The position numbers and the translations under genes were made by a program. Below, in pieces: positions 1 to 8,242 of a stretch of DNA of 14,025 bases; position 1 is the stretch's first letter, and each line of letters opens with the position of its first letter. This DNA comes from Hamiltosporidium magnivora. Its lineage: Eukaryota > Microsporidia > Dubosqiidae. The notes under the pieces were generated by a model. The model did not search any database, was not told the DNA's origin, and was given only the letters and a program-made list of their open reading frames with translations. The stretch spans positions 1-14,025 of the forward strand of contig PITI01000348.1 of NCBI GenBank assembly GCA_004325065.1. The letters are read 5' to 3'.

Positions 1-501
1 AATATATCACAAATTAAAACATATTGTATCATGGCTAATTACTAAGTTTGAATTGGTTAATCGATATTAAAACGTTTTATAAATATATGAAACAAACGTT
101 TTTTGTTTTTGTATTGTAATTTATACAAAAAAGTATTTTTTAAAACGAATTACCATTATTGATCACAAAAATAAATCTTTAGAAGAGAATTTAGAAGGTA
201 ACTTAATAGAGTCTAATATAAAATTAATATATTTCGATTCCTTTAAATATATTCAAATACACTTTCGCAATATAAATATATTAAATCAAGTTTTTAGATT
301 TATATAAAAGTAATAATAAACTAAATATTTACAAAGTCGTTTTATACAAACATTTTAAATTTAAAATAAATAGTTCCAGATTCTTAAATATTTATATTTG
401 TATCAAATATGTGAATTAAATTGTGTTTTTAAATAAAATAAAGAAATTAAAATAAATGGTTCATTCAAAGAATATAAAACACGGTGTTATACACAGAATC
501 T
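1..501. other. AT-rich intergenic region, no gene seen
   Basis: This is AT-rich sequence with stops in all frames and no recognisable RNA gene or repeat. It contains no CCC-type start element ahead of the gene that begins at 502. The only coding-like item is the short out-of-frame reading frame at 456-533, listed separately. The left edge of the window cuts this spacer, so its true length is unknown. Confidence 0.6.
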
Positions 502-533
502 ATGATTCAATTGGAACCAAAATATCTTTTTAA
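456..533 (+). other. Upstream ORF overlapping the start of the next gene
   Basis: An ATG at 456 opens a 25-codon frame that ends with TAA at 531-533. It overlaps the first codons of the gene at 502 in a different frame. If the transcript begins upstream of 456, as a scanning ribosome would see it, this is the first AUG. The downstream gene would then need leaky scanning, a shorter 5' leader, or a frame correction. Microsporidian leaders are often only a few bases long, so transcription may simply start between 459 and 501. The peptide matches nothing I recognise, and chance occurrence is quite possible. Confidence 0.25.
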
Positions 534-1023
534 AGAAATATCTAAAATAACTGATTACATAATGAAACGGTATAAATTTGAATGCTATCAAAAACAGATA
601 GTTTACGTTTCTAACGATATAAAATATATTTTAGATCAATCCGATTTGACAATGTACAATGATATTATTTTTAAAATATGTTTTTACTCAACGAGAAATG
701 TTATTTTGACTTTACTTGGATTTAAAGCTTACAGAAAAATCGATGATTTTTCACTTTCTTCTATTTTGAGATACAAAAGATTAATATCATTACTAAGTGT
801 GGAAAAATTAACTCAAATTCTTAAAAAATTATATTTATTGCAAAACAAAGAAGTAATGATGGACTATTTACTAGAAATAAACCCATTAAAACTTAGAAGA
901 ATCTTAGTTCTTGCCTCTCTACAGGAAAAAGGCTTTTTTGATGAATTAAGTCAAATATATAAGAAAAAAGAGTTTTTAGAATCGTATTTCGTTGATACTT
1001 TACGTAAAATTGCATTGAAATAA
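502..1023 (+). CDS. Small conserved-looking protein, possible GINS subunit PSF1
   Basis: This is a 173-residue helical, lysine- and leucine-rich protein without signal peptide or membrane segment. The open frame extends back to a GTG at 484, but the first ATG is at 502 and I take that as the start. The family is not certain. By hand it can be laid along the replication protein PSF1 of the GINS complex, which joins CDC45 and MCM in the replicative helicase. Matching points are an Arg-Asn pair at residues 65-66 followed by a hydrophobic helix and an Arg at 78; an N-P-L-K segment at 127-130 followed by alternating hydrophobics and a Gly at 144, resembling the PSF1 'PPK..' strand and turn; and a Lys-rich strand, a Phe-Leu pair (158-159) and a terminal helix. 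Human PSF1 has about 196 residues, so the length fits a reduced genome. An AATAAA overlaps the stop codon. It has no CCC element. The next gene is convergent, 341 bp away. It is likely a real gene; the family assignment is a weak inference. Confidence 0.6.
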   Translation: MIQLEPKYLFKEISKITDYIMKRYKFECYQKQIVYVSNDIKYILDQSDLTMYNDIIFKICFYSTRNVILTLLGFKAYRKIDDFSLSSILRYKRLISLLSVEKLTQILKKLYLLQNKEVMMDYLLEINPLKLRRILVLASLQEKGFFDELSQIYKKKEFLESYFVDTLRKIALK

Positions 1024-1364
1024 AATAGATTTTTCATATTATAACGTTTAATTATTTTTTTGAGTTTCAAGAGAAATTCTAATTTAAAAAAATCAACTAA
1101 AATTTGAACCAAGATTTTTTTATTCCAAAGTGTTTATTAGATAATTATAATTTTAAAAGCCGAAAAATCCTAAAATATGGATCAAAATACCAATTTAAAT
1201 TAAAAAAAAAGTTCTTAAATAATCTTATTATTTACTATAAAGAGTAACAATATTATCATTTTAAAAAACCTAAAAATTAAAAGATACAAATAACGGAAAA
1301 TTAAAAATAATTATAAAGAAGTAAATATAAGATGAATTACTTTTAAAGTTTAAATAAAAAATAT
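1024..1364. other. Convergent intergenic spacer
   Basis: This 341-bp AT-rich spacer lies between two convergent genes, so it should hold both 3' ends. Several A-runs and AATAAA-like hexamers are present, as expected by chance at this composition. No gene or RNA is seen. Confidence 0.6.
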
Positions 1365-2951
1365 TTAGTTAGATAAATTTAAAAAAAGAGCTTTTTTTCT
1401 CTGTAAAAAACCAACCCATTCGGATATAAGTTGTTTTTTAGGAATATTTTCACTTTCTTCTTGAATCTCATCATTTAAATTTTTTATTTCACTAGTCAGT
1501 TTTTCAAAATTACACTCAAGATATTCTTTGTCAGTAAATTGAATAAATGGTCTCCAATGAAAATCTTGCAGTCTATTAAATACCTTTTTCCAAATAAGTT
1601 TACCATCGATATCAAATACTTGTACCAAACCACCTAATTGAGCACCGGAAGATATTGTACTACAATAAATACCACTATGTGACCATTTTATCTGAGTACA
1701 GGAGGTATGTGCCGCAGTAGAGATTACTTTACCGTCTTCATAGAATTCTACAGAATCGCTTGCGTAATCGTAAATAGCAAAAATATCTGCAGCGGAGCTC
1801 TTTGAAAGAATTACTTTGTTGCTTAGTGAAACAGAACTCAACAGAGTAAAAGTGCTTATTTTTTTTTGGTAAAATTTTAATTTTTTTTCGGTATCAAAAA
1901 TAAAAAATGAATTATCTCCAGCGATCAAATCTGAAATACTGCAATCCAATGGAACAATGAGAACAGTTCCGTCTTTTTTAAAAATTTCTAAACTTACCAC
2001 GGTCTTGTTGTCTAGCTTTCTTACGATTTCTACAAATACTCCATTTTCGGACCAAAAAATATTTGAATTTTCAAAATTTACATAATTTTTTTTACTTACG
2101 ATATTATCCTGAACACAGAAAATTACATTTTTTATTTTTTCATTGGTTATAATTGCTGTCATGTCATTCTTAAATGAAACCTTTTCAATGATTTCACAGT
2201 TTATACCACAAATATTATCAATTTGCATGATATTGCAATCTTTTATGGAAAAAGTTTCTTGAAAATTTAAAAATTTTAAATAACGCATATCTTCAGTCCA
2301 AATTACTTCAGAACCTTCGTGTTCAAATCTATACAACTCTTTCATAACTGTTACATCATAAAAATACACAAATTCAGCATCTCTTATCACACAGAATCTA
2401 CCTTGACATCCAAATCCTAGCAATACTCCTTTCACAGGGATTTCACAGAATATTCCATACGACTCTCCACCCAACAATAAAATACTGTTGCCTTTATTTA
2501 CCACCATAAATTTTCCATCCTCAGAAAACTTTACCTGCCATGCTTCACATTCAAAAATTATCTTAATATTTTCTCCCCTACAATTCTCATACAAAACAAT
2601 CTTTTCATTGTTTCTTAACACAAACATTTCATTCTTTAAATCTCTTTGCCATTTGAATAACTCATTTTCACTTATCGCAATTAAATCTTCATATTTATTT
2701 TTACTAAAATCTTTGAATCTGTCATATTTTTCATATTCCATAATTTTTATACCTTTCGAACACAAGATTTTACAGATTCCAGCCATATCAATATTATCAC
2801 ACAGGTATGTCATCAAAACACCGTTTTCAAAAATACTACATGTCTCTTTGAATATTACTTTACCTTTACTAACATCTTCTATCATTTGTAGTGCAGAAGT
2901 AAGTGAATCTGCTGTTATGCCGTACAAAATTAAACATCTATTTTGGTTCAT
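1365..2951 (-). CDS. Eukaryotic translation initiation factor 3 subunit b (Prt1/eIF3b)
   Basis: The product is the scaffold subunit of eIF3, which binds the 40S ribosome and recruits mRNA and other initiation factors in the cytoplasm. The protein has 528 residues, against roughly 760-810 in yeast and human, so it is strongly shortened. Residues about 5-75 fit a minimal RRM, followed by a Tyr-Glu-Lys-Tyr-Asp-Arg-Phe linker (73-79) like the conserved segment after the eIF3b RRM. Residues about 105-470 form degenerate WD-type repeats. These include W139 in a 'W.VKFSEDGKF' blade, a Gly-Gly-Glu turn at 161-163 (family 'WGGE'), W300 in an 'FWSENGVFVEI' blade, and W423-S424-H425. The tail is diagnostic: a 'VFDIDGKLIWKK' strand, then R460, F464 and W466-R467-P468, matching the family's 'FQGRLL..R..QLLWRP', followed by a charged C-terminal helix that in other species binds eIF3i. 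The frame opens with a TTG at 2954, but the adjacent ATG at 2951 is the sensible start. A CCC lies five bases upstream of it. It is a single intron-free frame. Confidence 0.88.
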   Translation of the reverse strand: MNQNRCLILYGITADSLTSALQMIEDVSKGKVIFKETCSIFENGVLMTYLCDNIDMAGICKILCSKGIKIMEYEKYDRFKDFSKNKYEDLIAISENELFKWQRDLKNEMFVLRNNEKIVLYENCRGENIKIIFECEAWQVKFSEDGKFMVVNKGNSILLLGGESYGIFCEIPVKGVLLGFGCQGRFCVIRDAEFVYFYDVTVMKELYRFEHEGSEVIWTEDMRYLKFLNFQETFSIKDCNIMQIDNICGINCEIIEKVSFKNDMTAIITNEKIKNVIFCVQDNIVSKKNYVNFENSNIFWSENGVFVEIVRKLDNKTVVSLEIFKKDGTVLIVPLDCSISDLIAGDNSFFIFDTEKKLKFYQKKISTFTLLSSVSLSNKVILSKSSAADIFAIYDYASDSVEFYEDGKVISTAAHTSCTQIKWSHSGIYCSTISSGAQLGGLVQVFDIDGKLIWKKVFNRLQDFHWRPFIQFTDKEYLECNFEKLTSEIKNLNDEIQEESENIPKKQLISEWVGFLQRKKALFLNLSN

Positions 2952-2955
2952 CAAT

Positions 2956-2958
2956 GGG
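2956..2958 (-). promoter_or_regulatory. CCC start-proximal element of eIF3b
   Basis: On the minus strand a CCC triplet sits at -5 to -7 from the ATG at 2951, in sequence otherwise made almost only of A and T. A CCC (or GGG)-like motif just before the start codon is a known core promoter element in microsporidia. It supports 2951 rather than the TTG at 2954 as the start. Confidence 0.6.
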
Positions 2959-3589
2959 TTGAATATTTAGTAAAATTTAAATATTTTTAAAAGAGTTTTA
3001 AATTTCTGACAAAGTTTCGTTAAAAAACAGAAAATTTTACAAAAAAATGATAAGAATTTTTTTAAGAATTAGAGAGAAATTTTTTAGAAAAAATTTTTTA
3101 TATTAAAAATACTAATTTAGAAGATATTTATATTTATATTTATAATTATGAATCTTTGTTTTAATATATTATTTCAGCTTACAGCTTATATGACATGTTA
3201 GTGTTCATAGAAGTAGTTATGATTTCGTTTTTTAAGAATAATTAGAAAAGCCAGTAAGAATATTTTGTTTGTATTTGTAAATAAATTTAAGGTAGTATTT
3301 TTTGAAGAGGATTTGTTTGAAAAATGATTTCAATTTTGGTAGAAAAAAGGAGGATGAAAATGAACCATAAAATAAAAGTGAATATTTATATTTATTAAAC
3401 TGTTTGATTGTATTTTAGGAATTTTTTATTGAATCTCTAATATTATAAATAATTTGAATATTTTTAAAAGGCAATGGTAAATTAATATTGCTTAAAATGA
3501 TGCAATATCATAGAATAATATATATAAATTTTATACAAATATAATAAAATTATGCTATATTATAATAGAAACTAATTGTAATTTAAAGA
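2959..3589. other. Intergenic region between two leftward genes
   Basis: This is about 630 bp of A+T-rich DNA upstream of eIF3b and downstream of the RhoGAP gene. It contains a near-perfect A/T inverted repeat at 3077-3085 and 3088-3096 (nine-base arms, two-base spacer). That could form a hairpin but is cheap to obtain by chance at this composition. No gene or RNA is recognised. Confidence 0.55.
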
Positions 3590-4672
3590 CTAATAAGTAG
3601 GATTATCTTTGATATCAAAAAAACTAGGACTATTAAAAAGTATATACTCACTAAGATCTACCAATTCATTAATTTCTGTAATATCAAGAGAGTGTTTGGT
3701 TTTTAAAAACAGTTTGGGCATGATTACAACAGAGTATCCACGTAAGGTCATGTTTTTTTTGTGCATTTTATCTCCTTTGATACTTAAATTATGAACAACA
3801 GAAAAAAATTTAATCAAAACTTCTAAAAATCTTCTATTTTGTCTCGGAAGTGAAAGTATAGTAAATTTCATAATTAACTTCTTTCGAATATCGACAGGAA
3901 TACTTTCAAAATAAGAATCTGTTGTAGTACTTTGCGTATACTCCAAAATACTCGTTTCTGAAGTTTGACCTATGTCTTCAAGCAAATCTTTATCTGTAGC
4001 ATCACTCTCATCTGTTTTAAATGTTCCCGTTTCAGCACAAAGAATTTCCTTGTCCAATTTTTCTTCACAAATTTCTTTTTCGTTTGAATATGAAATATTC
4101 CTATTTTCTATCGAATGATCCTTCATTTTAGCAATCACCAATAAAAGTTTCAAATATTTTTCAGGAAATACCGGTGTATTATATAAATTAAACAACTCCT
4201 TAAAAAGACTCGTCAGACAAATAACATCAAATTTTTTTAAAACATTTCTCAAATACCTTATATTTTCTCCTGCTAATACACCTCCTATATAATCATCTCT
4301 TGCTATCTTTAAATCAGTATAAACTGGTACCTTTCTAAAGAGACCTTCTTGGCGCAAATCCCTTTTTAAAATAGCATCCATTAAAATTTTAAACTCCATC
4401 GGTATTTTCACATCTCTCTGTCCATATTTGATATTACACCGTAAATAGCTACAATTTGTTCTTTTAAATTCAGTATTATAGATTAATTTCTCTAAAAAAT
4501 CCAAATCATTACGTATTATGGTTATAGATATCACACTATAATACCTAGAAATCAATGTATAATGATTATCTATATAATCCAATATATACTTCCTATACAA
4601 ATCTTTATTTAAATCGTTTATACTTTCTATTCGAGGCTGTAACAGTTTTTTCCGTATTTTTCTTCTTTCCAT
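3590..4672 (-). CDS. RhoGAP-domain protein
   Basis: This 360-residue protein is predicted to act on a Rho-family GTPase, stimulating GTP hydrolysis and so controlling actin or polarity. The domain spans about 88-350 but is split by an insertion. The opening segment 'IPMEF..LMDAIL...LRQEGLFR' matches the RhoGAP start, with the arginine finger at R113 in the usual Gly-hydrophobic-Phe-Arg context. The next block (149-169) has K158 where the family has its conserved Lys in 'LK.FLRELPEPL', but N162 where it has Arg. After an acidic, Ser/Thr-rich insertion (about 186-258), the second half resumes with L275-P276..N279, K302-M303, and a 'NMT' at 307-309 leading to P319 and L321. In a hand alignment the family Asn of 'NLA..F.P.L' is Gly312 here. 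The N-terminal 85 residues are basic and unassigned. The start is the first in-frame ATG; an out-of-frame ATG lies eight bases upstream at 4680. No CCC element is present. Confidence 0.8.
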   Translation of the reverse strand: MERRKIRKKLLQPRIESINDLNKDLYRKYILDYIDNHYTLISRYYSVISITIIRNDLDFLEKLIYNTEFKRTNCSYLRCNIKYGQRDVKIPMEFKILMDAILKRDLRQEGLFRKVPVYTDLKIARDDYIGGVLAGENIRYLRNVLKKFDVICLTSLFKELFNLYNTPVFPEKYLKLLLVIAKMKDHSIENRNISYSNEKEICEEKLDKEILCAETGTFKTDESDATDKDLLEDIGQTSETSILEYTQSTTTDSYFESIPVDIRKKLIMKFTILSLPRQNRRFLEVLIKFFSVVHNLSIKGDKMHKKNMTLRGYSVVIMPKLFLKTKHSLDITEINELVDLSEYILFNSPSFFDIKDNPTY

Positions 4673-5301
4673 GCACTCATAATTCCTTTTGGTTTTATTT
4701 TATTTCTGAAACAACAGTTGAAACAAAATATAGATTAAGGTATTCCCAGATATTTAAAGATAGATCCTGTAAAAAGGAAATTTTTAATAATTTATTTATC
4801 TTTTAATCTATAAACTTATAGATTTAATAATTTAGTATTTTTCCTGTTAATTCGTTAAAATTTTTTATATTTCTTATCTTTAAATTTACTTTTTTTTATT
4901 ATCAAATTTGATTTGAAATATTCTAGAAAGTTGTTTTATATTTTTATTTTTTGCTATTACATTTATAAATCCTCTGTTAAATTATTCCGATATTCTCATT
5001 TTGAACCCCAATTTTTATATTCATTTAAATAGTTGCCTGTACCGCTTTCTTTTTACTGTAAAAATTTTGATGATTATTGTCGTTTAGCCCCCTTATTTAT
5101 ATTTTCCTCAAATTCTTTCCTTTTGATATCAAAAATATTCATTTCAGGCTAAAAATTGTTTTCAACTACTTTTCTTTTGATTAACAATGGGATTTTAGAT
5201 TAAAAATTATCTTCAAATCTTTTAAATATTTTCTTCTACCACTTTTAACAATAAAAATTTTAGATTTTATTTAAATTTTTTTAGAAAGCGACTTCCCCCT
5301 T
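4673..5301. other. Divergent intergenic region, pyrimidine-rich on the + strand
   Basis: This 629-bp region separates the divergently transcribed RhoGAP and BIR genes and must carry both promoters. From about 4840 to 5300 the + strand is strikingly T-rich (in 4861-4920, for example, 37 T against 17 A) with scattered C and little G. A reading frame at 4555-4806 runs into it from the antisense of the RhoGAP gene and is not believed. No RNA gene is seen. Confidence 0.55.
5295..5299 (+). promoter_or_regulatory. CCCCC start-proximal element of the BIR gene
   Basis: Five consecutive C at -7 to -3 from the ATG at 5302 form the clearest example in the window of the microsporidian CCC-type element. 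It fixes the start codon, because the transcript is expected to begin at or just after it. Confidence 0.65.
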
Positions 5302-6051
5302 ATGCATTCTTTAGAAAACCGTATAAATTCTTATAAAGCGTGGATGCAATCAGAAGAATGTACACCCAATACTCTTTCCATGTCAGGTCTATATGCAGAA
5401 AAAGGTCATTTGACAACAAAATGTTACTTTTGTTCATTAACACTTAAAGAATGGTCATCAAGTGATATTCCAACAAAAGTACACTTCAATTTTAGTCCGA
5501 AGTGTTGTATTTTTAATTTAAGTAAAATACAAAGCAGAAAAAAAACTTTTATTAAAGAAATTTGGCCACATTCGTTAGATTTAGCCGAGAAATTATCTTC
5601 ACAAAATTTTTTTTTATTTATTATTAAAAATGAAATACCAGATGAAATATTTTGTTATAAGTGTGGATATAATACGTGTGAATTGAAAAACACAGAGAAT
5701 CTTGTACATGCACTTGAACATAAAAAAGTTTGTCCGGTAAAAAGTAAACAGCAACTTTTTACATTAAAAAATAATTCACCACTTTTTTATGTAAATTTAT
5801 TTCAAGGAAAATATATTTCAGCTTTTATTTCTTTTATTGAAAGTGAAATATTTATACCAAATGAACATAAAGAAAAATACAAAAGATTACTTCAGTATGG
5901 TCAGTGTTATAATATATTTGATAATGTAGATACTTGTTTAGAATCTGCTTTACATTGTTTAGTACAAAGTTATGAAGAAAGACTTGATAAACTTATTGAG
6001 GAACAGATAAAATCTTTACAAAATTTTATAGGTGTTTCACGTAAGAAATAG
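5302..6051 (+). CDS. BIR-domain protein, survivin/Bir1 family
   Basis: This is a 249-residue protein with two baculoviral IAP repeat domains. The first (about 7-72) is complete: R7, W14, G29, then zinc ligands C41, C44, H61 and C68 in the exact C-x2-C-x16-H-x6-C spacing, with W51 and the D-x-P before the His. The second (about 83-146) starts with W88-P89 and has C118, C121, H137 and C144 (C-x2-C-x15-H-x6-C), but lacks the Trp and the D-x-P segment. It is therefore a degenerate BIR that may still bind zinc. There is no RING finger. The C-terminal 35 residues (about 213-243) form a charged amphipathic helix, as in survivin, where it packs against borealin and INCENP. Fungal Bir1 proteins also have two BIRs. 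The inferred role is in the chromosomal passenger complex, targeting Aurora kinase to centromeres, since IAP caspase inhibition has no known target in these organisms. An AATAAA follows the stop by 19 bases. Confidence 0.82.
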   Translation: MHSLENRINSYKAWMQSEECTPNTLSMSGLYAEKGHLTTKCYFCSLTLKEWSSSDIPTKVHFNFSPKCCIFNLSKIQSRKKTFIKEIWPHSLDLAEKLSSQNFFLFIIKNEIPDEIFCYKCGYNTCELKNTENLVHALEHKKVCPVKSKQQLFTLKNNSPLFYVNLFQGKYISAFISFIESEIFIPNEHKEKYKRLLQYGQCYNIFDNVDTCLESALHCLVQSYEERLDKLIEEQIKSLQNFIGVSRKK

Positions 6052-6070
6052 AAAATTACAAAAAATGTTT

Positions 6071-6076
6071 AATAAA
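6071..6076 (+). terminator. Probable polyadenylation signal of the BIR gene
   Basis: An AATAAA hexamer begins 20 bases after the TAG stop of the BIR gene, at a typical distance. Such hexamers are frequent by chance in this composition, so the assignment rests on position alone. Confidence 0.35.
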
Positions 6077-8242
6077 AAGATATTTTAAATTATTTTGTAA
6101 GTTGCAGTTATATATTAAATTAAATTTGTTTTTTTAGGTATTTTGAAATGGACAGAGGATAATCAAATTAAAAACCATCTATTCGGAAACTACTAGTTCA
6201 AATTTTGGTAAAATTATTATTTGGTTTATGTATCGGAATAAAAAAATCTTATTTTAATTCTCTTTTACCTCTCAATGTCGAGGATGAAAAAATGAAAGTT
6301 TTTTATTTGTTTCTTTTAATATATTGAAACTCTAAATTATAGGAGACTAGACGTTATGCTCGTAGAAACGAACTTTCTTTTACATTCCGAAGAAAAAAAC
6401 CCCGTGAATAATAAAAAACTTCACTATCTGAGCTATAGTCTCTTAACTCTTTAAATAAAAATTTCATATTTGCACCTAATCTGTTCCTCGTATATTTTTT
6501 AGTCTTTCATTTCTGAATTATTTGCTGCTCTTAAGCGATTTCTCAATAAAATTTAGGATATTTTATACTAAGCATATTATGCTTCTTCTATTTCATTTAT
6601 TTGCAATTTTTCAGAGCTTCAGCTCGGCATTTTATGTTTAACCTGTTCAATTTCCACCTAATTTCATTCAATTTTGTCTTTTTTTTGGGGAAATTTATTT
6701 AGACATTGAATTTTCTTTGTCTAAAAACTCTATTCCTTTTACTATATGCTGTATTATTTAATTTATTTATTCTATCAATTCTTAGTCATTTTTATTAAAA
6801 ATCTGTTGATTTAATCAAATATAAAGATTTATGAAGCTATTCAAGCAATATTTGTGTTATGCAATTATTATTGAGAATATAAATAAATTGCACGGAAGAA
6901 CGGCAAAAAAACATCATTTGTATCATAAAATTTTTTATGTAACTGTAAATTCATAGAAAATAAATCTTAAAAAAGGGATTAAAATTTTTTTAAACGGAAT
7001 ACTTTAGAAAAAGTAAAAAAAACAAATTTTTATGTTATTCTTGGTAAATAATGTAATTTAGAAGCAAATTTATGAATTTTATTTTAAATATTTTTTGTAC
7101 CAATAAAATCTTTTAATTGTTTTATTTTCACTTCTACTCACTATTATTGGTTGTGTAAGATTTATTAACAAATAGAAAGATACATACTTTAATTGGAGCA
7201 TTCTTATTAGTGTCTTGAATTTTTTTTGCCAATTAAACACTTCGAGGTGAGTCGTTGTCGGGACATTTCTGAATTAGATAATGTGATTAGCCTATAAACT
7301 GCTGTGGTATATTTCAATAAAATAAAAAAAAATTAAACCGATTCTACGCATTCATTGCCAACCAGCTTGGTTTAAATTGGTTACCTTCCTTCCTCTGGGA
7401 ATGAAAAGCACACCAAATTTTCAGTTGCACCGTTAATGTTCACATTTAAGAAGAACGCCTAGAAAAAACCAAATTTTTTTTCAAACTTTGTTTGTAGTTT
7501 CTTATGTACAGAGATTAGAAATGAGATTAAATTGCAGGCAATACCTATGTAAAAGCATTAAAATTTTGTGTTGCTAACTCGGGTTAGACTATTTTACCCC
7601 TGGATATTAAAAAAAAATTCATTTGAAAAACCATGAAGGCTAATTAGCAGATATATTAATTGTATGTTATTAGAATTTCTATACAGATTTCATATAAGTC
7701 TCTGAATTATCTCCGCTGATTGTTACTTTTTTATTGGAAGGTTAGAGTAAGTAGGAATACTGATTACATTGTGGATAACATAGACGCGTTCTGACTAACG
7801 ATAATATGATACCAACAAAAATAAAGAACTTTTAACGAACCCCTTGGCTAATTATCTGTTTTAAACCATTTTTTATTTGGAAATCTTTAAATATAGGTAA
7901 TCTAGGGAATAGCAAGTTTGTTTTAGGTTGTGCGGTAATCTAAGGAAGCCTAGAACAAAGTTAATGTTATGAAAACTATATAAAAAGTGTCATTTATATA
8001 AAAACGTACGCCTTTGGTTGCCACGCTTTACTTTATTTTTGAAAATTTTTAACTATTTTCAAACTCTTATTTTCTTTTAATATTTTAGATATTTTTTTAG
8101 GGCATTTAATTGAATTTCTATGTTTTTTCATTTAAAATATCATCTTTGATCTTTTTTGTAATTTCAGTTAAATTATTAGATATATTAAAAAATATTCTGA
8201 TTAGAGTAAGCTAAACATATATTAAGAAATCGACAAATCAAA
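6077..8242. other. Long spacer with no convincing gene; possible repeat relics
   Basis: This stretch of almost 2.2 kb has no reading frame of 60 codons or more on either strand. The part from about 7240 to 7960 is less AT-rich than its surroundings, and one segment (7262-7289 plus 7300-7318) is a diverged match to 13321-13364. That suggests remains of a dispersed element. A 32-codon frame at 6356 resembles nothing I know. I see no tRNA B-box, rRNA or snRNA signature. Confidence 0.5.
7262..7318 (+). repeat. Diverged repeat, copy A
   Basis: Bases 7262-7289 match 13321-13348 at 22 of 28 positions without gaps. After a gap both copies continue with CTGCT, a short spacer, and ATTTCAAT. Neither copy codes for protein and both lie in locally less AT-rich DNA, so they look like two old copies of one non-coding or dead mobile sequence. 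Confidence 0.4.

Noticed and set aside
2488..2970. 160-codon + strand frame
   Set aside because: It is the antisense of the eIF3b gene. Its hydrophobic, Ser/Phe-rich product mirrors the AT-rich complementary strand.
3077..3096. A/T inverted repeat as a possible regulatory hairpin
   Set aside because: The arms consist only of A and T. Such palindromes are common by chance at this base composition.
3609..3794. 61-codon + strand frame
   Set aside because: It lies wholly antisense within the RhoGAP gene.
4555..4806. 83-codon + strand frame across the RhoGAP start
   Set aside because: Most of its first half is antisense to the RhoGAP gene and its product is aromatic-rich, low-information sequence with no family resemblance.
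6356..6454. 32-codon + strand frame
   Set aside because: It is too short, with no start element and no recognisable product.
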